Shown here: one piece after another, positions 28,001 through 38,084 of the stretch
Position numbering within the stretch: the first letter of the stretch is position 1
Layout of the letters: each line of letters begins with the position of its first letter
Assembly (NCBI GenBank): GCA_041665785.1
Contig: JBAYIE010000019.1
Coordinates: 1-64,000, forward strand
DNA: 64,000 nt
Source of the DNA: JBAYIE01 sp041665785
GTDB taxonomy: Bacteria; Bacteroidota; Bacteroidia; UKL13-3
Direction of reading: 5' to 3'
Translations under genes and position numbers: made by a program
The notes under the pieces: model-generated
Databases searched by the model: none
Told to the model about the DNA's origin: nothing
The model's input: the letters and a program-made list of their open reading frames with translations, nothing else

Positions 28001-29218
28001 CAAGGTATCGGAACCCATGGCATTGCTCACGGCGAGACAAACTTTATACACTCCCGGATCCAAAGCAGTTAAATAAGGTGTTGAAGCCGAATCGTTCTTA
28101 TTTCCTTCATAGAAAAATTCATTCTTGTACAATCCGCAATTATAACATGGCGGATCTACCCACCACTTCCATGTAGTTGGGCCATATAAACTTAAATCGT
28201 TGAATTGAGACCTGTCATACGTTGCCAGATTTCGTTTTGAACTAAAGAACAAAGCCTTGGGTTTTTGCGTAGGATTACTTACAAAAACTGACTTTTCAAC
28301 AAAACTGGTTCCGTAGCGGTTTCCGGTAAACAACTTAACGCGGTAATATCCGGTTTGAGAAAACGTGTAATAAAAATTGGTTTTGTTAACAACAGTATCG
28401 ATCCATGTACCGCGGTTATTGGTTTGCAGCAGATCATTCGGATTGAAATAAGGCGACCATGCTCCGGTAGGCGTTGTGGCATTATATCCGGTTATTTGCC
28501 AGTAATTCGTATCTGAATAACTGCTTGTATTTACCAGAACAGACGGTGAACCAACCCAAAGGGTATCCATATCATTTACCGTTTTGAAATTAGCCAACGG
28601 TGCAATTTTAGGTGTATTTGTTGGTGCAACAGAAACGTCAAAACCAATATCCGGCCATGTTCCATCAGCATTTGTTGAAGCAGTTGAACTACAATTTCCT
28701 GAACCAGAATATGCTCTGCGTCCGGTTCCTGAAGCTGTATAAAGTGCAAATCCACTTCCGGAGGCACTACTCATACAAGCTTCCCAAACCAAGCCCATGG
28801 TAGGATCAAAAGGATAAGGTTGATCCAGCACAATTTCTAACCACTGGCCCTGCGTACCGCTGAGTGTTGGGGAAGCAAGGTAAACCTGTGTGGTGGCTAC
28901 CCACGGACCAGGTGTAAGTGCCGTAATGGATGCAGATTGCTGACCTAAACTGATTTTCAAGTCTGAAAAACTTGCTGAACCGGTATTGTATACTCTGAAA
29001 TAGAGTTTAGTAATTACCATTCCCGATGGAGGTACCGCATTGAATTCTGTAAACAAATTCAGGTACTGCGATTTATAATTCATGTAACTGGCACCACCAA
29101 ACGGAATATAATTCCCCCCGGTGTTACAACACCTGAAATATTGGGGTTGCTGGGCATAACTGACTTTAAAGGACCCCAACAACAGGAGCATACTAAATAT
29201 CCGTAATAAATTTTTCAT
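25022..29218 (-). CDS. T9SS-exported surface protein, paralogue 1 of 3 (PKD, GEVED, DUF5011-like Ig repeats)
   Basis: A 1398-residue protein with a signal peptide ending near SYAQ (residue 23) and an N-terminal beta-sandwich (residues 25-195). A PKD-like region follows, with WKWWVDPPCYNCG near 359, where two cysteines form CxxCG. A second set of PKD domains covers about 565-740. A GEVED domain runs from about 745 to 895 (DFGITRVRL, RVWMDFSRN). About five DUF5011/HYR-like repeats from about 899 to 1310 include ITLKGQTVAKTEIN, ITITGADTVRLEV and ITLVGSSDVIVKV. The T9SS type A domain starts near 1322 (VYPNPSKGVFHLEL). It is probably the last gene of a three-gene minus-strand unit, 22 bases after paralogue 2. 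Binding partner is unknown. Confidence 0.88.
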   Translation of the reverse strand: MKNLLRIFSMLLLLGSFKVSYAQQPQYFRCCNTGGNYIPFGGASYMNYKSQYLNLFTEFNAVPPSGMVITKLYFRVYNTGSASFSDLKISLGQQSASITALTPGPWVATTQVYLASPTLSGTQGQWLEIVLDQPYPFDPTMGLVWEACMSSASGSGFALYTASGTGRRAYSGSGNCSSTASTNADGTWPDIGFDVSVAPTNTPKIAPLANFKTVNDMDTLWVGSPSVLVNTSSYSDTNYWQITGYNATTPTGAWSPYFNPNDLLQTNNRGTWIDTVVNKTNFYYTFSQTGYYRVKLFTGNRYGTSFVEKSVFVSNPTQKPKALFFSSKRNLATYDRSQFNDLSLYGPTTWKWWVDPPCYNCGLYKNEFFYEGNKNDSASTPYLTALDPGVYKVCLAVSNAMGSDTLCQNNYLRIVPGFQMCNGSDTAGTTSEGAVMPTLANSANMQYIANGCTQGFRIAPCADTIIVTLERLKLRNNGGPLNPGDSLYIKAGILPGSQILRRFGGNDINKIKDSLRTFVFSGQQLYVTYVPVAPTGPNTIVNDSGFLIRWRSKAASYAPPVAAFTCPDTIYSGYKVVFQNQSTGKYANYAWDTNNDYVFGKDNTNLGIDSTNLSPSMIYNESSITQKTVCLKTYNCVGSDTVCKTFTVLPSNIAPFADFTVNKTYGLTTDSFLFKDISFNGANQWKWEFEPSNLSYLGGTDSTSQHPMVFLHTNTNYSVTLTATNAFGSSTKKKTNYITTISYPSPGSQFTPTSSVEDFGITRVRLVGSVGRIDTTTALKPIDGSAYTPLYNLSKTTLYRGGKYTVDVYRGANPVDSMNLRVWMDFSRNANYLDAGETLINEDRQLKVKYTTEFTVPQDASIGVTRMLVGASAAFSTISPFSSVLGVYEEYGITIGRDEVKPVITLKGQTVAKTEINKTYKDSGAIAMDNIEGDISSRMVIISNVDITHIGYYSVKYVVWDNYGNLSDTIVRLVQVEINQTGPEITITGADTVRLEVRKDSYVDAGATAKDNSGADISNSILTSNNLDTANVGVYYYTYTVADAFGFISTKKRVIIVQDTEKPTIHTRTLNDTSFVIHQIKMPFDDNNYLRVDDNYWTNLTPVRTDGTLNIDDPGLYYLTYRATDGSGNVSDAYVLTVKVTNTFKPTITLVGSSDVIVKVNTVYNDPKATAKDYFNVPLLVEIVNDNMDINHTGNYKRTYRATDEYGNWSEVERTIHVKDLDAPVITVLGDNPVQVVVGTKTREEILAMINVTSIKVVDNYDPNPVVKDNSAAVINLTDKSGTYLVTYDAKDVDGNNAQQKQRYLQILPNTGIEQVQANNGIQVYPNPSKGVFHLELKQGEVRNIRIYNIAGVLVREFKGDKAGTTYQIDLSNERDGMYLIRVESSDKTYTTKVNLNR

Positions 29219-29240
29219 CTCTTATCGTTTTTTGGTTTGG

Positions 29241-32200
29241 TTACTTGGCAACATTGAATTTTCCACTGTAAATAACTCCGTCGGTTGACTCAATTTTTAA
29301 AATATACAGGCCTGAATTCAAATGGCTGATGTCCATACTGTATCCTTTGTTCTCAAGTGAAGTTTTCAGGGCTATGGCTTTACCTTGTACGTCGTATGCA
29401 ACAACATGCGCAATTTCCCCTTTGTTTAATTCAAGTTTCAAGACATGAGAAGCCGGATTCGGATATACCGTGAAGCCTGCATTCTGAATAACATCTTCAA
29501 TGCCTGTAGCTGTTACATAAACCAGTCGCTTTTTCTCTTCAGCCTGATTTCCGCTTCCATCTTCAGCATTGACATAAACTGTATAATAGAATCCGGCTCC
29601 GTTGACATTCAATTTGGATACATCAATGGTAACCTGAATTCCGATTCCGTCATCTTTATTGCTATTGGTAAAAACAGTAGGATCAAAATTATCTGTCACC
29701 TTAACACCCGCATCCGTATACGGTTTACCAAGTGTATGAACAAATGGATTATTTCCCTGCAATTCAATGACAGGTGATTCCAAATCTCTTACAAAGATTT
29801 TGCGATTTGTACTTACCGATTCTCCAAATTCGTCAGTTGCTGTGTAGATAACATCAGCATCCGAAATGGTATCCAATCGCAGTTTTTCGTTCAGGTCACT
29901 CACCCAGGTTAACAAATCACCTTTATAATCTTTAGCTACAACACCCAGATCATTGTATGAACCATATACAGGCACAGTTACAACATCAGAACCCACCAGT
30001 TGAATGGTTGGTTTGATCGTATTCCTTACTTCAACAGTCAACACGTATTCAGCTGATACATTTCCCGAACCATCCATATTCCGGTAATGAAGTGTATAAC
30101 TTCCAACTTTACTGCTATTGATATTACCACTGATGCGAATAGGTAAAATATTGTTCCAGTAATTGTCTGTAACCTGAACGTATTTACTGTCGTCGAATGC
30201 GGTACCGATTTGATGAACTACGGTATCTTTTCCACTAAAGCTTGACACAACCGGATTTTGAGTATCTACCACCATCACCACGCGTTTCTTCTCTGCTTTA
30301 ATTCCATATGCATCGGTGATGCTGTATACCAGGGTATAATTTCCTACCATCCTGTTATCAACTGTTCCGGTGCGTTGTACCTGAGCTGTAATATCCTCAT
30401 TGAGATTTGAATAAGCGCTGTAACCCGGCTCAGTATAATCAGCAAATACTTCAACGGTGATGCTATCGCTTCCGATCAGTGTTAAGGTTGGACCATTGTT
30501 GTCGATTACAACCTGCACATGACGCACTACTGTATCTGAGGTATTTCCATACAAATCGGTCACATAATATTTAACCGTATAGAAACCAAGATGGGTTACA
30601 TCCACATTGCTGATGGTTTGAATCAGTAAGGAAACATCCCCTTGGATATTATCCATTGCAGTAGCACCCGGATCATTGAATGAATTATTCAATTCAGAAG
30701 TGATATGTTCTGCTCCTTTTAAGTAGACAACAGGTTTCACAAAATCATTACCTATAATCATTCCGAAATCTTCATACACACCCAGGGTGGCCGTTGTAGA
30801 ATTAATGGTTGATACACTGCTGTTACACGCTCCCACCAATATTCTTGAGTTTCCAATTTCTGCTGAGGCCGGTACAGTAAACTCAAAACTGGTTTTAACC
30901 CTAAGAGCATTGTCTTCGGCAAAAATCGTTTCGTTTTGATCCGTATAATCCGCATCGCGGTTAAAGTCTGCCCAAACGCGCAATGTCATTTCATCAACCG
31001 CTGTAACACGATATACATCAATGCTGTATTTCCCACCTCGGTACACCGTTGTTTGCAGCGTACTCCAGTTGCGGGTATAAATTGGGGTTTTAAGTGGAGT
31101 AATGGTGTCCAATACATTATCGGCACCACTGATCACAACGCGTCTGATTCCAAAATCAGAAATGTCATTCTCAGGAGGATAAGCACTGTATGGACTTCCA
31201 TAATCAATTGCATGTACAACCTCTGTTTTAGTAATCTGACTTGAACCTAATTGATTTGAAACAACCAGGGTTACATTATAATACTGAGGTGAATTCAGCG
31301 AAATCACCGGATACTGACTGGTTGAATCAGTTCCTTCCAAATAAGTTACATTGTTTGGTTCAAAGCGCCATCTCCACGATAATGCACCATTGCTGCTTTT
31401 GTCAATGAACTTGAAGGTATCATTAATAAATCCGGAAGTACGGTTCGTTATAAAATTCGCAATTGGAGGATTGTTGATAGGTAACAGTGGTAAAACCCTG
31501 CAAAAGGTATCGTCTCCCTGACAATTTCTGGTTATCTGACACACTTTCTTGTTTGTTGGTACTGTAGCAGTAAAAGTAATGGTTGGATTTTCTGTAATAG
31601 AATCCACTCCTACAGTCAACAAGTCTCTTCCATAAGCTCCATCGTTATTCAAATCCCAGGCAAAGGATCTGCGATTACCTGTGCTTTGGTTTACAAAACG
31701 TACCTTATATCCTGAATACAAAGTATCAGGGCAGGTAAATCCTGCAGTTGGCTTGGCAAAGAATGAAGGAGACGAAGACCAGCGAATAGTGAAACCTGAA
31801 TCATTCACGAGAGCTGGTGGTGTACCTGAAACAACGGCAGGAACATAGGTAACAAACAATTGCTCACCTGCATGCTTATAATGCTTCATGGTATCCTTAA
31901 GGATATTGATATTATTACCTCCCCAACGACGAACGATTGGACCATTAAAGCCGTTCAAACGCAGATAAACAGAGTCGCCGGCACCTGCGGTAGGTGTACG
32001 CATCCTTAATCGCTCAAGTGTTATATATATTGTATCGGCGCACGGAGCAATTCTAAATCCAATCGGAGATGTAGCTTTTGGTTCAAATTGTCCGGATAAT
32101 TGTGCTCCGGTTGCTGTTCTCAGATCTGAGTAAAGGTATCCCTGCGCTTCACGACTCACTGAATCAAAGCGTTCAGGTTCATTGTGGCAAATTAAATATC

Positions 32201-33548
32201 CGGGCAGAATCTTAATATAGTCTTTTCGGCAGAAGGTGTCTTTGCCTTTTGAATTCGAGACAGCAACGCACATAGTGTAGGTACCGGGATTGTAAGCTGC
32301 AAGTACCGGACTAAATGCAGAATCGTTGGGTAGAAACATATTACTGTCCGCACCGCATGTTGTACAAGAATTTTCAAGCCACCATTTAACACGGGCGGGA
32401 GCATTGCTGCTCAAATTATTGACGCGGGAACGATCATTGGCACCCAGTTGGCGACGGGTGATGAAAAACATAGCCGATGGCTTGGAAGCCGGGGTATCAA
32501 CAAATACAATTTTTTCAATGTCTGTAACGCCATACGAGTTTACTGTTGTAAGCTTCACTTTGTAAAAGCCACGAGAGGCGAAGCTATAGATGAAATTTGG
32601 ATTATTTTTGATGGTATCAATAAAACAACCCCAACTGTTGCATTCAAGTGGTGGGTCAGTAGTTGGAGCATTATAGGTGCTCCATGGACCAGTGGATGAA
32701 GTTGCACTATACTGCGTAATATTCCAATAATTTCCTATGGAATTGGTACTGGTATTAATTAAAGTTGAATAAGCGGTTTCCCAAAGTGTATCCTGACCTA
32801 AAGTAAACTGAAAATTAGGGGTTGGTGGTGCAGGAGGTGCCAATGGCATAAAAGTCATTTGGGTATTTGGACGGTATGTATTAGCTGATCCTGCTGGCGT
32901 TTGACCACAGGCATTCGGAAATGAAGAACCGCAAAAAGATCCACGGGAATCAGCCCAATATGAAACTACGCTGTTCTGTGTTGTTGGTGTATAATACGTA
33001 GTTGCATTGGTTGTATAACAATACGAACAATTGGCACCCTGATTTGCGACACAAATATCTACCAACAGATTGGAAACGCCATCCCATGCAAATGAATTCG
33101 AAAAAATATGTGTATTCCATCCCGATATAGGTGTATAGGAAGAAATATCATATACTTCGGTTAAACCAACAAAATCATACGTTGAAATGGGCATACCTTG
33201 AGTCGTATTCTTTAAAGATATTTTATACCCAAGTACTTGTCCATTGGATACTGAATAGGTTGGGTAAGTTGGATCGCAACTTGCACCTCCCGTAGCAGCC
33301 GCTGCAACATTGAATCCAATACTATTAATGTTTGAAGCAACAGTTATTCCTGCTGCATTTAGCTCTGCAGCTGTAATAATATATTGCACCCTTGAACTTG
33401 TATAATAGGTCGGATAAGGATGATAGGCTGCATTTTGAATAGTATTTGTGGATGTACCAATTGTTATGGTAGTTTGAGCATTGGAGCCCAAAACGCCTCC
33501 CATCAAAAGCAGAAAAAATAAGACGATTGGTTTGTATATATGATTCAT
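29241..33548 (-). CDS. T9SS-exported surface protein, paralogue 2 of 3
   Basis: A 1435-residue paralogue with the same order: signal peptide (ends SNAQ, residue 25), N-terminal sandwich with AWDGVSNLLVDICVANQG near 145-165, a PKD-like segment with WWLENSCTTCG near 384-394 (CxxCG again), PKD domains, GEVED from about 785 (DFGIRRVVI, RVWADFNRD), five DUF5011-like repeats from about 936, and a T9SS domain from about 1356 (VYPNPASHVLKLEL). The shared cysteine pair and the repeat count show it arose by tandem duplication. The gene sits between paralogues 1 and 3. A hairpin in the 98-base gap upstream could reduce its transcription relative to paralogue 3. Confidence 0.88.
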   Translation of the reverse strand: MNHIYKPIVLFFLLLMGGVLGSNAQTTITIGTSTNTIQNAAYHPYPTYYTSSRVQYIITAAELNAAGITVASNINSIGFNVAAAATGGASCDPTYPTYSVSNGQVLGYKISLKNTTQGMPISTYDFVGLTEVYDISSYTPISGWNTHIFSNSFAWDGVSNLLVDICVANQGANCSYCYTTNATTYYTPTTQNSVVSYWADSRGSFCGSSFPNACGQTPAGSANTYRPNTQMTFMPLAPPAPPTPNFQFTLGQDTLWETAYSTLINTSTNSIGNYWNITQYSATSSTGPWSTYNAPTTDPPLECNSWGCFIDTIKNNPNFIYSFASRGFYKVKLTTVNSYGVTDIEKIVFVDTPASKPSAMFFITRRQLGANDRSRVNNLSSNAPARVKWWLENSCTTCGADSNMFLPNDSAFSPVLAAYNPGTYTMCVAVSNSKGKDTFCRKDYIKILPGYLICHNEPERFDSVSREAQGYLYSDLRTATGAQLSGQFEPKATSPIGFRIAPCADTIYITLERLRMRTPTAGAGDSVYLRLNGFNGPIVRRWGGNNINILKDTMKHYKHAGEQLFVTYVPAVVSGTPPALVNDSGFTIRWSSSPSFFAKPTAGFTCPDTLYSGYKVRFVNQSTGNRRSFAWDLNNDGAYGRDLLTVGVDSITENPTITFTATVPTNKKVCQITRNCQGDDTFCRVLPLLPINNPPIANFITNRTSGFINDTFKFIDKSSNGALSWRWRFEPNNVTYLEGTDSTSQYPVISLNSPQYYNVTLVVSNQLGSSQITKTEVVHAIDYGSPYSAYPPENDISDFGIRRVVISGADNVLDTITPLKTPIYTRNWSTLQTTVYRGGKYSIDVYRVTAVDEMTLRVWADFNRDADYTDQNETIFAEDNALRVKTSFEFTVPASAEIGNSRILVGACNSSVSTINSTTATLGVYEDFGMIIGNDFVKPVVYLKGAEHITSELNNSFNDPGATAMDNIQGDVSLLIQTISNVDVTHLGFYTVKYYVTDLYGNTSDTVVRHVQVVIDNNGPTLTLIGSDSITVEVFADYTEPGYSAYSNLNEDITAQVQRTGTVDNRMVGNYTLVYSITDAYGIKAEKKRVVMVVDTQNPVVSSFSGKDTVVHQIGTAFDDSKYVQVTDNYWNNILPIRISGNINSSKVGSYTLHYRNMDGSGNVSAEYVLTVEVRNTIKPTIQLVGSDVVTVPVYGSYNDLGVVAKDYKGDLLTWVSDLNEKLRLDTISDADVIYTATDEFGESVSTNRKIFVRDLESPVIELQGNNPFVHTLGKPYTDAGVKVTDNFDPTVFTNSNKDDGIGIQVTIDVSKLNVNGAGFYYTVYVNAEDGSGNQAEEKKRLVYVTATGIEDVIQNAGFTVYPNPASHVLKLELNKGEIAHVVAYDVQGKAIALKTSLENKGYSMDISHLNSGLYILKIESTDGVIYSGKFNVAK

Positions 33549-33581
33549 ATGATTGAGTTATTTCGTTTTAAAACCAACAAT

Positions 33582-33605
33582 CCCCACCGGCTGAAGCCAG
33601 CAGGG
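33582..33605 (-). terminator. Possible intergenic attenuator between paralogues 3 and 2
   Basis: On the minus strand a 10-base stem (three G-U pairs in RNA) with a 4-base loop is followed within 10 bases by TTTT. The T-run is short and displaced, so it may act as a partial terminator or an mRNA-stabilising hairpin. Confidence 0.35.
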
Positions 33606-33646
33606 TTGTGGTTGTATTTTTGTGTTCCTATTCAGGGTTTGATTGT

Positions 33647-36600
33647 TCATCGAACAACAGAACATTTATGGTTAATTATTCTTCCTTCGGCCGTTTCGAT
33701 CTGTATCAGATACATGCCGGCTTGTTGATTGCGAATATCCAGTTGATATTGTGCAATTCCTTGAGCAACTTCCTGTTTCAGCACTTGTTTTCCTTGCAGA
33801 TCATACATCACGATATTTTTAATTTCTGCATCTTTCAGATCAATGTTTAACAGATCGTTTGCAGGATTTGGATAAACTGCATAACCGTCGGTTTGCAACA
33901 TCTCTTTGATCCCGTTTATCTGTACGCTGGTAACAATTACCAAACGGGTGCGTTGAGCGCCCACATTTCCGGAAGGATCAGCAACATTGTAATATGCCGT
34001 ATACTGGCCCTCTTTGTGGATATTGATGCTCTTAAAGTTAGAATCAATGATCAATTGACTTTCGCTGTAATAATTATCCGTTACTTTAAATCCAGGATCC
34101 TTGTATGGGGTATCCAATGGTGTATAATAAGGATCTTGTCCCAATAAGAATATTTTCGGAGCCTCTGTATCTCTTACACGTATCGAACGGGTAATTGTGG
34201 CCATATTATCATCTGCGTCGATGGCCGTATAAATATTGTTGTAATTACCCACATTTTGTGTATTAACTGCATCGGTAATTTCTACTGCCAATGGAGTTCC
34301 CTCAAAGTCTTTCGCTGTTGCTCCCGCTTCGATGTAGGTTCCAAATACATTCACCAATACATCAGGTTCTCCGTTCAGGACAATGGTTGGTCCTTGTGTA
34401 TTCTTCACCTTAACATATAAGGTGAAAGAAATTGCAATATTCCCCGAGCCATCCACTGCGGAATAAATCAACGGATAGGTACCGCGTTTATTGATATTAA
34501 TTGAATTTGAGCGGGTAAAGCCTAGATTCTTCCAATAGTTATCGGTAACTTTAATATAGTCGTTGTCTTCAAACGGAGTTTTGATCTCGTGTGTGATGGT
34601 ATCTTTACCCAAACGGGAAGAGATAACCGGCTTTTGTGTATCGCGAACAATCACCACACGCGACGCCGTTGCTGTATTTCCAAATGCATCCGAAACACGG
34701 TATGTTACCATATATGTTCCAACTTGGGAAGTATCTAAATTTCCTCCACGCACAATGTATTGGGTCATATCATTGTTGTAATGATCCTTGGCCGAAATTC
34801 CGGGTTCGTTGAATTTACCATAAACTTCCATTGTTACAGTATCCGGAGGAGTCATTGTAATGATTGGTGGAATTGTACTTACTTCCACCATCACCAAACG
34901 GTATGCTGTATCTGAAACATTATCATAATTGTCTATCACATAATATTTCAATTTATAATACCCAACCTTAGTAATATCTACCGTGCCGAGGTATACAATT
35001 CTTAAGGAGATATCCCCTTCTAAATTATCAAATGCATCGGCTCCAGGTTCAACATAAGGACGGTTCACTTCTGTTTTATAGATATCACCACCTCTTAAAG
35101 TTACTACAGGTTTTACCATATCCTGCCCTACTACCAAACCATGGTCTTCATATACACCGAGGGTAGCCAGTGTTGGAGTAATACTTGAGAATTCAGGGGA
35201 AACACCGATTAACATGCGGCTCAGTCCGGTCGAGGCATCATTCGGAACGGTAAACTGTGCAGAAGTCTTAACCGTATTAGTACTGTCTTCACTCTTAATG
35301 GTTTCTCCGGCATCCAGATAATCTGTATTGCGGTTAAAGTCAATCCAGATACGGGTGTTCATCGGATCTTCAGCGCTTTCGCGATACACATCCACAGTAT
35401 AAGTAACACCACGATAAACCACTGCCTGCGAACTCAGGTAATAAGATGAATACGTAGCGTTTTTCAACGGTGTGATGGTATCAATCTTACCGGCTGTTCC
35501 TAACAAGTACACACGGGAAATTCCAATATCCAGATCACTCGATTGTGGAGGATAAATAGACCCCGGAGTTGGGTAACTCAAAGTAGTGATATAGTTTGTC
35601 TTGGTTATACTGGTAGACCCAAACGGATTACTGGCTTCCAGGGTTACAGTGTATTGTTGTGCCACATTGAATTTAACCATTGGATACTGGCTGTTGGATG
35701 TCGTACCATTAAGGTAGGTAACTGAGGCAGGACTGAATGTCCATTTCCAGCCATTGGCACCATACTGACTGATATCGGAGAAATAGAAGGTATCGGTAGT
35801 AAATCCGTTAGTTTTATTGACTGTAAAGTCGGCAACCGGAGCACGTGCAATTGGTAATACAACCACCGGTTTGCAGGTAACTGCAGATCCCTGACAATTT
35901 CGTGCTCTCAGACATACATTTTTTGTAATCGGTGAAAACGTAAAGTAGGTAAATGTTGGGCTCGGAGTAACCGAATCCGGGAAAAACGGATTATCCAATC
36001 CGAAAATATTATCTCCGTTTAAATCCCACGCAAACGCAATATTGCTTCCGGGTGTAGCATTGGTAAACTGCATTTTATAACCTGAATATACCGTATCTAA
36101 ACTGGTGAATGCAGGTGATGGAGCCGGGAATGAAGCTGGAGCAATGTTCCACTTCAGCAAGAATCCGGAATCATTCACCCAATAAGGTGTAGGTGTATTC
36201 GGAGTACCCGGAACAAAACGGATAAATAATTCATTTCCCGGGTATTTAAAGAATTTAGAGCTGTCGGGAACATTGTTAATATTGTTACCTCCCCATCTTC
36301 TGATAATAGGACCATTATAACTACCTGTGCGAATATAAAGTGAATCCTGATTCCGCATTTTCAAGCGTTCCAGCGTAACAAAAATGGTATCGGCACAAGG
36401 TGCAAGTCTGAATCCGGGGCTACTGGCCGGACAAGCTTGTGCTGCATAATAAAGTGAGGTATACGTTTGGAAATACGGTGCATGCAAATACCCTTTTGGA
36501 GAATAGGTAATGGAGTCAGTACCGTTACAAATTTCAAACCCATCAATAATCCTGATATAATTTGGCCGGCAAATGGTATCCGATCCAATATCATTGGCAA

Positions 36601-37810
36601 CAGCCATACAAACATTATAAGTTCCGCCCTCATTAGCATTCAATACAGGTCGTGGCAAATCGTTGGACGGGAAAAACTCGTTGATAAACTGACCGCAGGC
36701 AGTACAAGGCGGATCTAACCACCAGCTCCATACTGTCGGGCCATTGGAACTTGCATCATAGAATTGAATTTGTTCCCCTACCCCGGTTTCAATCATGTTG
36801 GCAAAGAAGTAAGCTCGGGGTTTAACAGTTGGTAAGGCAACGAATACAATTTTTTCAACTTCACTGACACCAAATGAATTCACACATAACAATTTCACTT
36901 TGTAGTAACCCGCTAAAGGAAATTTAAAATTGAAATTGGCTTTGTTTCCGATGGTATCCATCCAGATTCCCCAGGCATTTTGTTGGCGAACGGTATAAAA
37001 AGGTTCCCAAACACCGTCGGTACTATCGTCGTTGTATCCGGTTACATCCCAATAGCTCTTATCCTGATAAGTACTGGTATTGGTAAGAATTGACGGACTG
37101 CGTTCCCAAAGTGTATCTACACCCAGTACAAACTGGAAGTTAGCTAATGGAGCAATTGGAGGAGGAAGATTCACTCCACCGATTGTCAATCTCATATTCG
37201 GACGTGCGGTTGACGTTTGATAACCCGGATCTGTACAATTTCCCTGTGCATCTGCATAGCGGTATGATGAGCGTGCTCCGGCAGTTGTTGAATAATACGA
37301 CAGCGCATTGGATGTCCAGGTGTTGTTGTTGAAACAAACCTCTACGATGATATTGGACAAACCATCCCAAACAAATCCCCCATAGGTAAATGTATGCGTA
37401 TTCCAGCCAGCAGTAGTGGTATACGTTATAGGATCAAACATATCTGAAAGACCTGCGGTGATAAAAGTAGTCGTTAAAGTGGTACTTAACGTTGTACCCA
37501 TCTTAATTTTAAAATTCTGTAATGGTGCGGCAATCGGCGACTGTACGTTGAATCCGATTTGTGATATTACCGAATTGGGAGCAACACCTGCTGTGCTTAG
37601 TTCACTGGCCAAAATCAGGAATTGATGCCTTGCACCGTAAAAGAAATTACCATAGGGAGCGGGATAAGATATGGCCGAATTAACCAAAGATCCTGTACCG
37701 ATACTAATGTAAGTTTGAGCTTTCAGCTCGTGCAATCCTCCGATACAGAGGACAGTCATAAGCCAAAAAACACGGGTCATCAGTAAAAATTTAATTTTCA
37801 TATAGTTCAT
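33647..37810 (-). CDS. T9SS-exported surface protein, paralogue 3 of 3
   Basis: A 1387-residue paralogue, first in the probable unit. It has a signal peptide (ends KAQ, residue 32), an N-terminal sandwich with VWDGLSNIIVEVCFNN near 148-163, WWLDPPCTACG near 358-368 (CxxCG), PKD domains, GEVED from about 745 (DIGISRVYLLG, RIWIDFNRN), five DUF5011-like repeats from about 893 (VTLRGGDIYKTEVN, ITMTPPDTVTMEV, IVLNGEPDVLVNV), and a T9SS domain near 1310 (VYPNPANDLLNIDL). A second ATG at 37801 gives an equally good signal peptide. The 274-base AT-rich gap upstream is the probable promoter of the whole three-gene array. Confidence 0.88.
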   Translation of the reverse strand: MNYMKIKFLLMTRVFWLMTVLCIGGLHELKAQTYISIGTGSLVNSAISYPAPYGNFFYGARHQFLILASELSTAGVAPNSVISQIGFNVQSPIAAPLQNFKIKMGTTLSTTLTTTFITAGLSDMFDPITYTTTAGWNTHTFTYGGFVWDGLSNIIVEVCFNNNTWTSNALSYYSTTAGARSSYRYADAQGNCTDPGYQTSTARPNMRLTIGGVNLPPPIAPLANFQFVLGVDTLWERSPSILTNTSTYQDKSYWDVTGYNDDSTDGVWEPFYTVRQQNAWGIWMDTIGNKANFNFKFPLAGYYKVKLLCVNSFGVSEVEKIVFVALPTVKPRAYFFANMIETGVGEQIQFYDASSNGPTVWSWWLDPPCTACGQFINEFFPSNDLPRPVLNANEGGTYNVCMAVANDIGSDTICRPNYIRIIDGFEICNGTDSITYSPKGYLHAPYFQTYTSLYYAAQACPASSPGFRLAPCADTIFVTLERLKMRNQDSLYIRTGSYNGPIIRRWGGNNINNVPDSSKFFKYPGNELFIRFVPGTPNTPTPYWVNDSGFLLKWNIAPASFPAPSPAFTSLDTVYSGYKMQFTNATPGSNIAFAWDLNGDNIFGLDNPFFPDSVTPSPTFTYFTFSPITKNVCLRARNCQGSAVTCKPVVVLPIARAPVADFTVNKTNGFTTDTFYFSDISQYGANGWKWTFSPASVTYLNGTTSNSQYPMVKFNVAQQYTVTLEASNPFGSTSITKTNYITTLSYPTPGSIYPPQSSDLDIGISRVYLLGTAGKIDTITPLKNATYSSYYLSSQAVVYRGVTYTVDVYRESAEDPMNTRIWIDFNRNTDYLDAGETIKSEDSTNTVKTSAQFTVPNDASTGLSRMLIGVSPEFSSITPTLATLGVYEDHGLVVGQDMVKPVVTLRGGDIYKTEVNRPYVEPGADAFDNLEGDISLRIVYLGTVDITKVGYYKLKYYVIDNYDNVSDTAYRLVMVEVSTIPPIITMTPPDTVTMEVYGKFNEPGISAKDHYNNDMTQYIVRGGNLDTSQVGTYMVTYRVSDAFGNTATASRVVIVRDTQKPVISSRLGKDTITHEIKTPFEDNDYIKVTDNYWKNLGFTRSNSININKRGTYPLIYSAVDGSGNIAISFTLYVKVKNTQGPTIVLNGEPDVLVNVFGTYIEAGATAKDFEGTPLAVEITDAVNTQNVGNYNNIYTAIDADDNMATITRSIRVRDTEAPKIFLLGQDPYYTPLDTPYKDPGFKVTDNYYSESQLIIDSNFKSINIHKEGQYTAYYNVADPSGNVGAQRTRLVIVTSVQINGIKEMLQTDGYAVYPNPANDLLNIDLKDAEIKNIVMYDLQGKQVLKQEVAQGIAQYQLDIRNQQAGMYLIQIETAEGRIINHKCSVVR

Positions 37811-38084
37811 ATTTATTATTCCAATTCCTGGTATCAGTATTATGCATACATCAACCCATTTTTATCCTGCTGTAAATTATTTCATTTACATCAAAATACT
37901 TTTCTTCAACCTTCAATTTGCAGAAAGATTGAAAATCGAATTTATAAATTTATTTCAAATAAAAATACTAAATCAGGTTTTTTTTAAGGAAAATTGTCTT
38001 ATGCATTAAAATGCCATTAACCTTTCGTCTTCAATTTAGAATTAAGAAAAGATAAAGTGGGAATAGCAAGAAAAAAAACGAACC
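37811..38084. other. AT-rich intergenic region upstream of the T9SS array
   Basis: This very AT-rich gap should hold the minus-strand promoter of the three giant paralogues and the 3' end of the mbnH transcript. A minus-strand GTATTTTG near 37890 is one base short of TAnnTTTG, so I do not call it. A T-run on the minus strand just after the mbnH stop follows a weak TTATGG/CCATAA hairpin. No gene is visible. Confidence 0.4.

Noticed and set aside
13519..37810. CRISPR-like or tandem DNA repeats in the giant genes
   Set aside because: The repetition is at protein-domain level; unit lengths vary and the DNA is too diverged for a repeat-spacer array.
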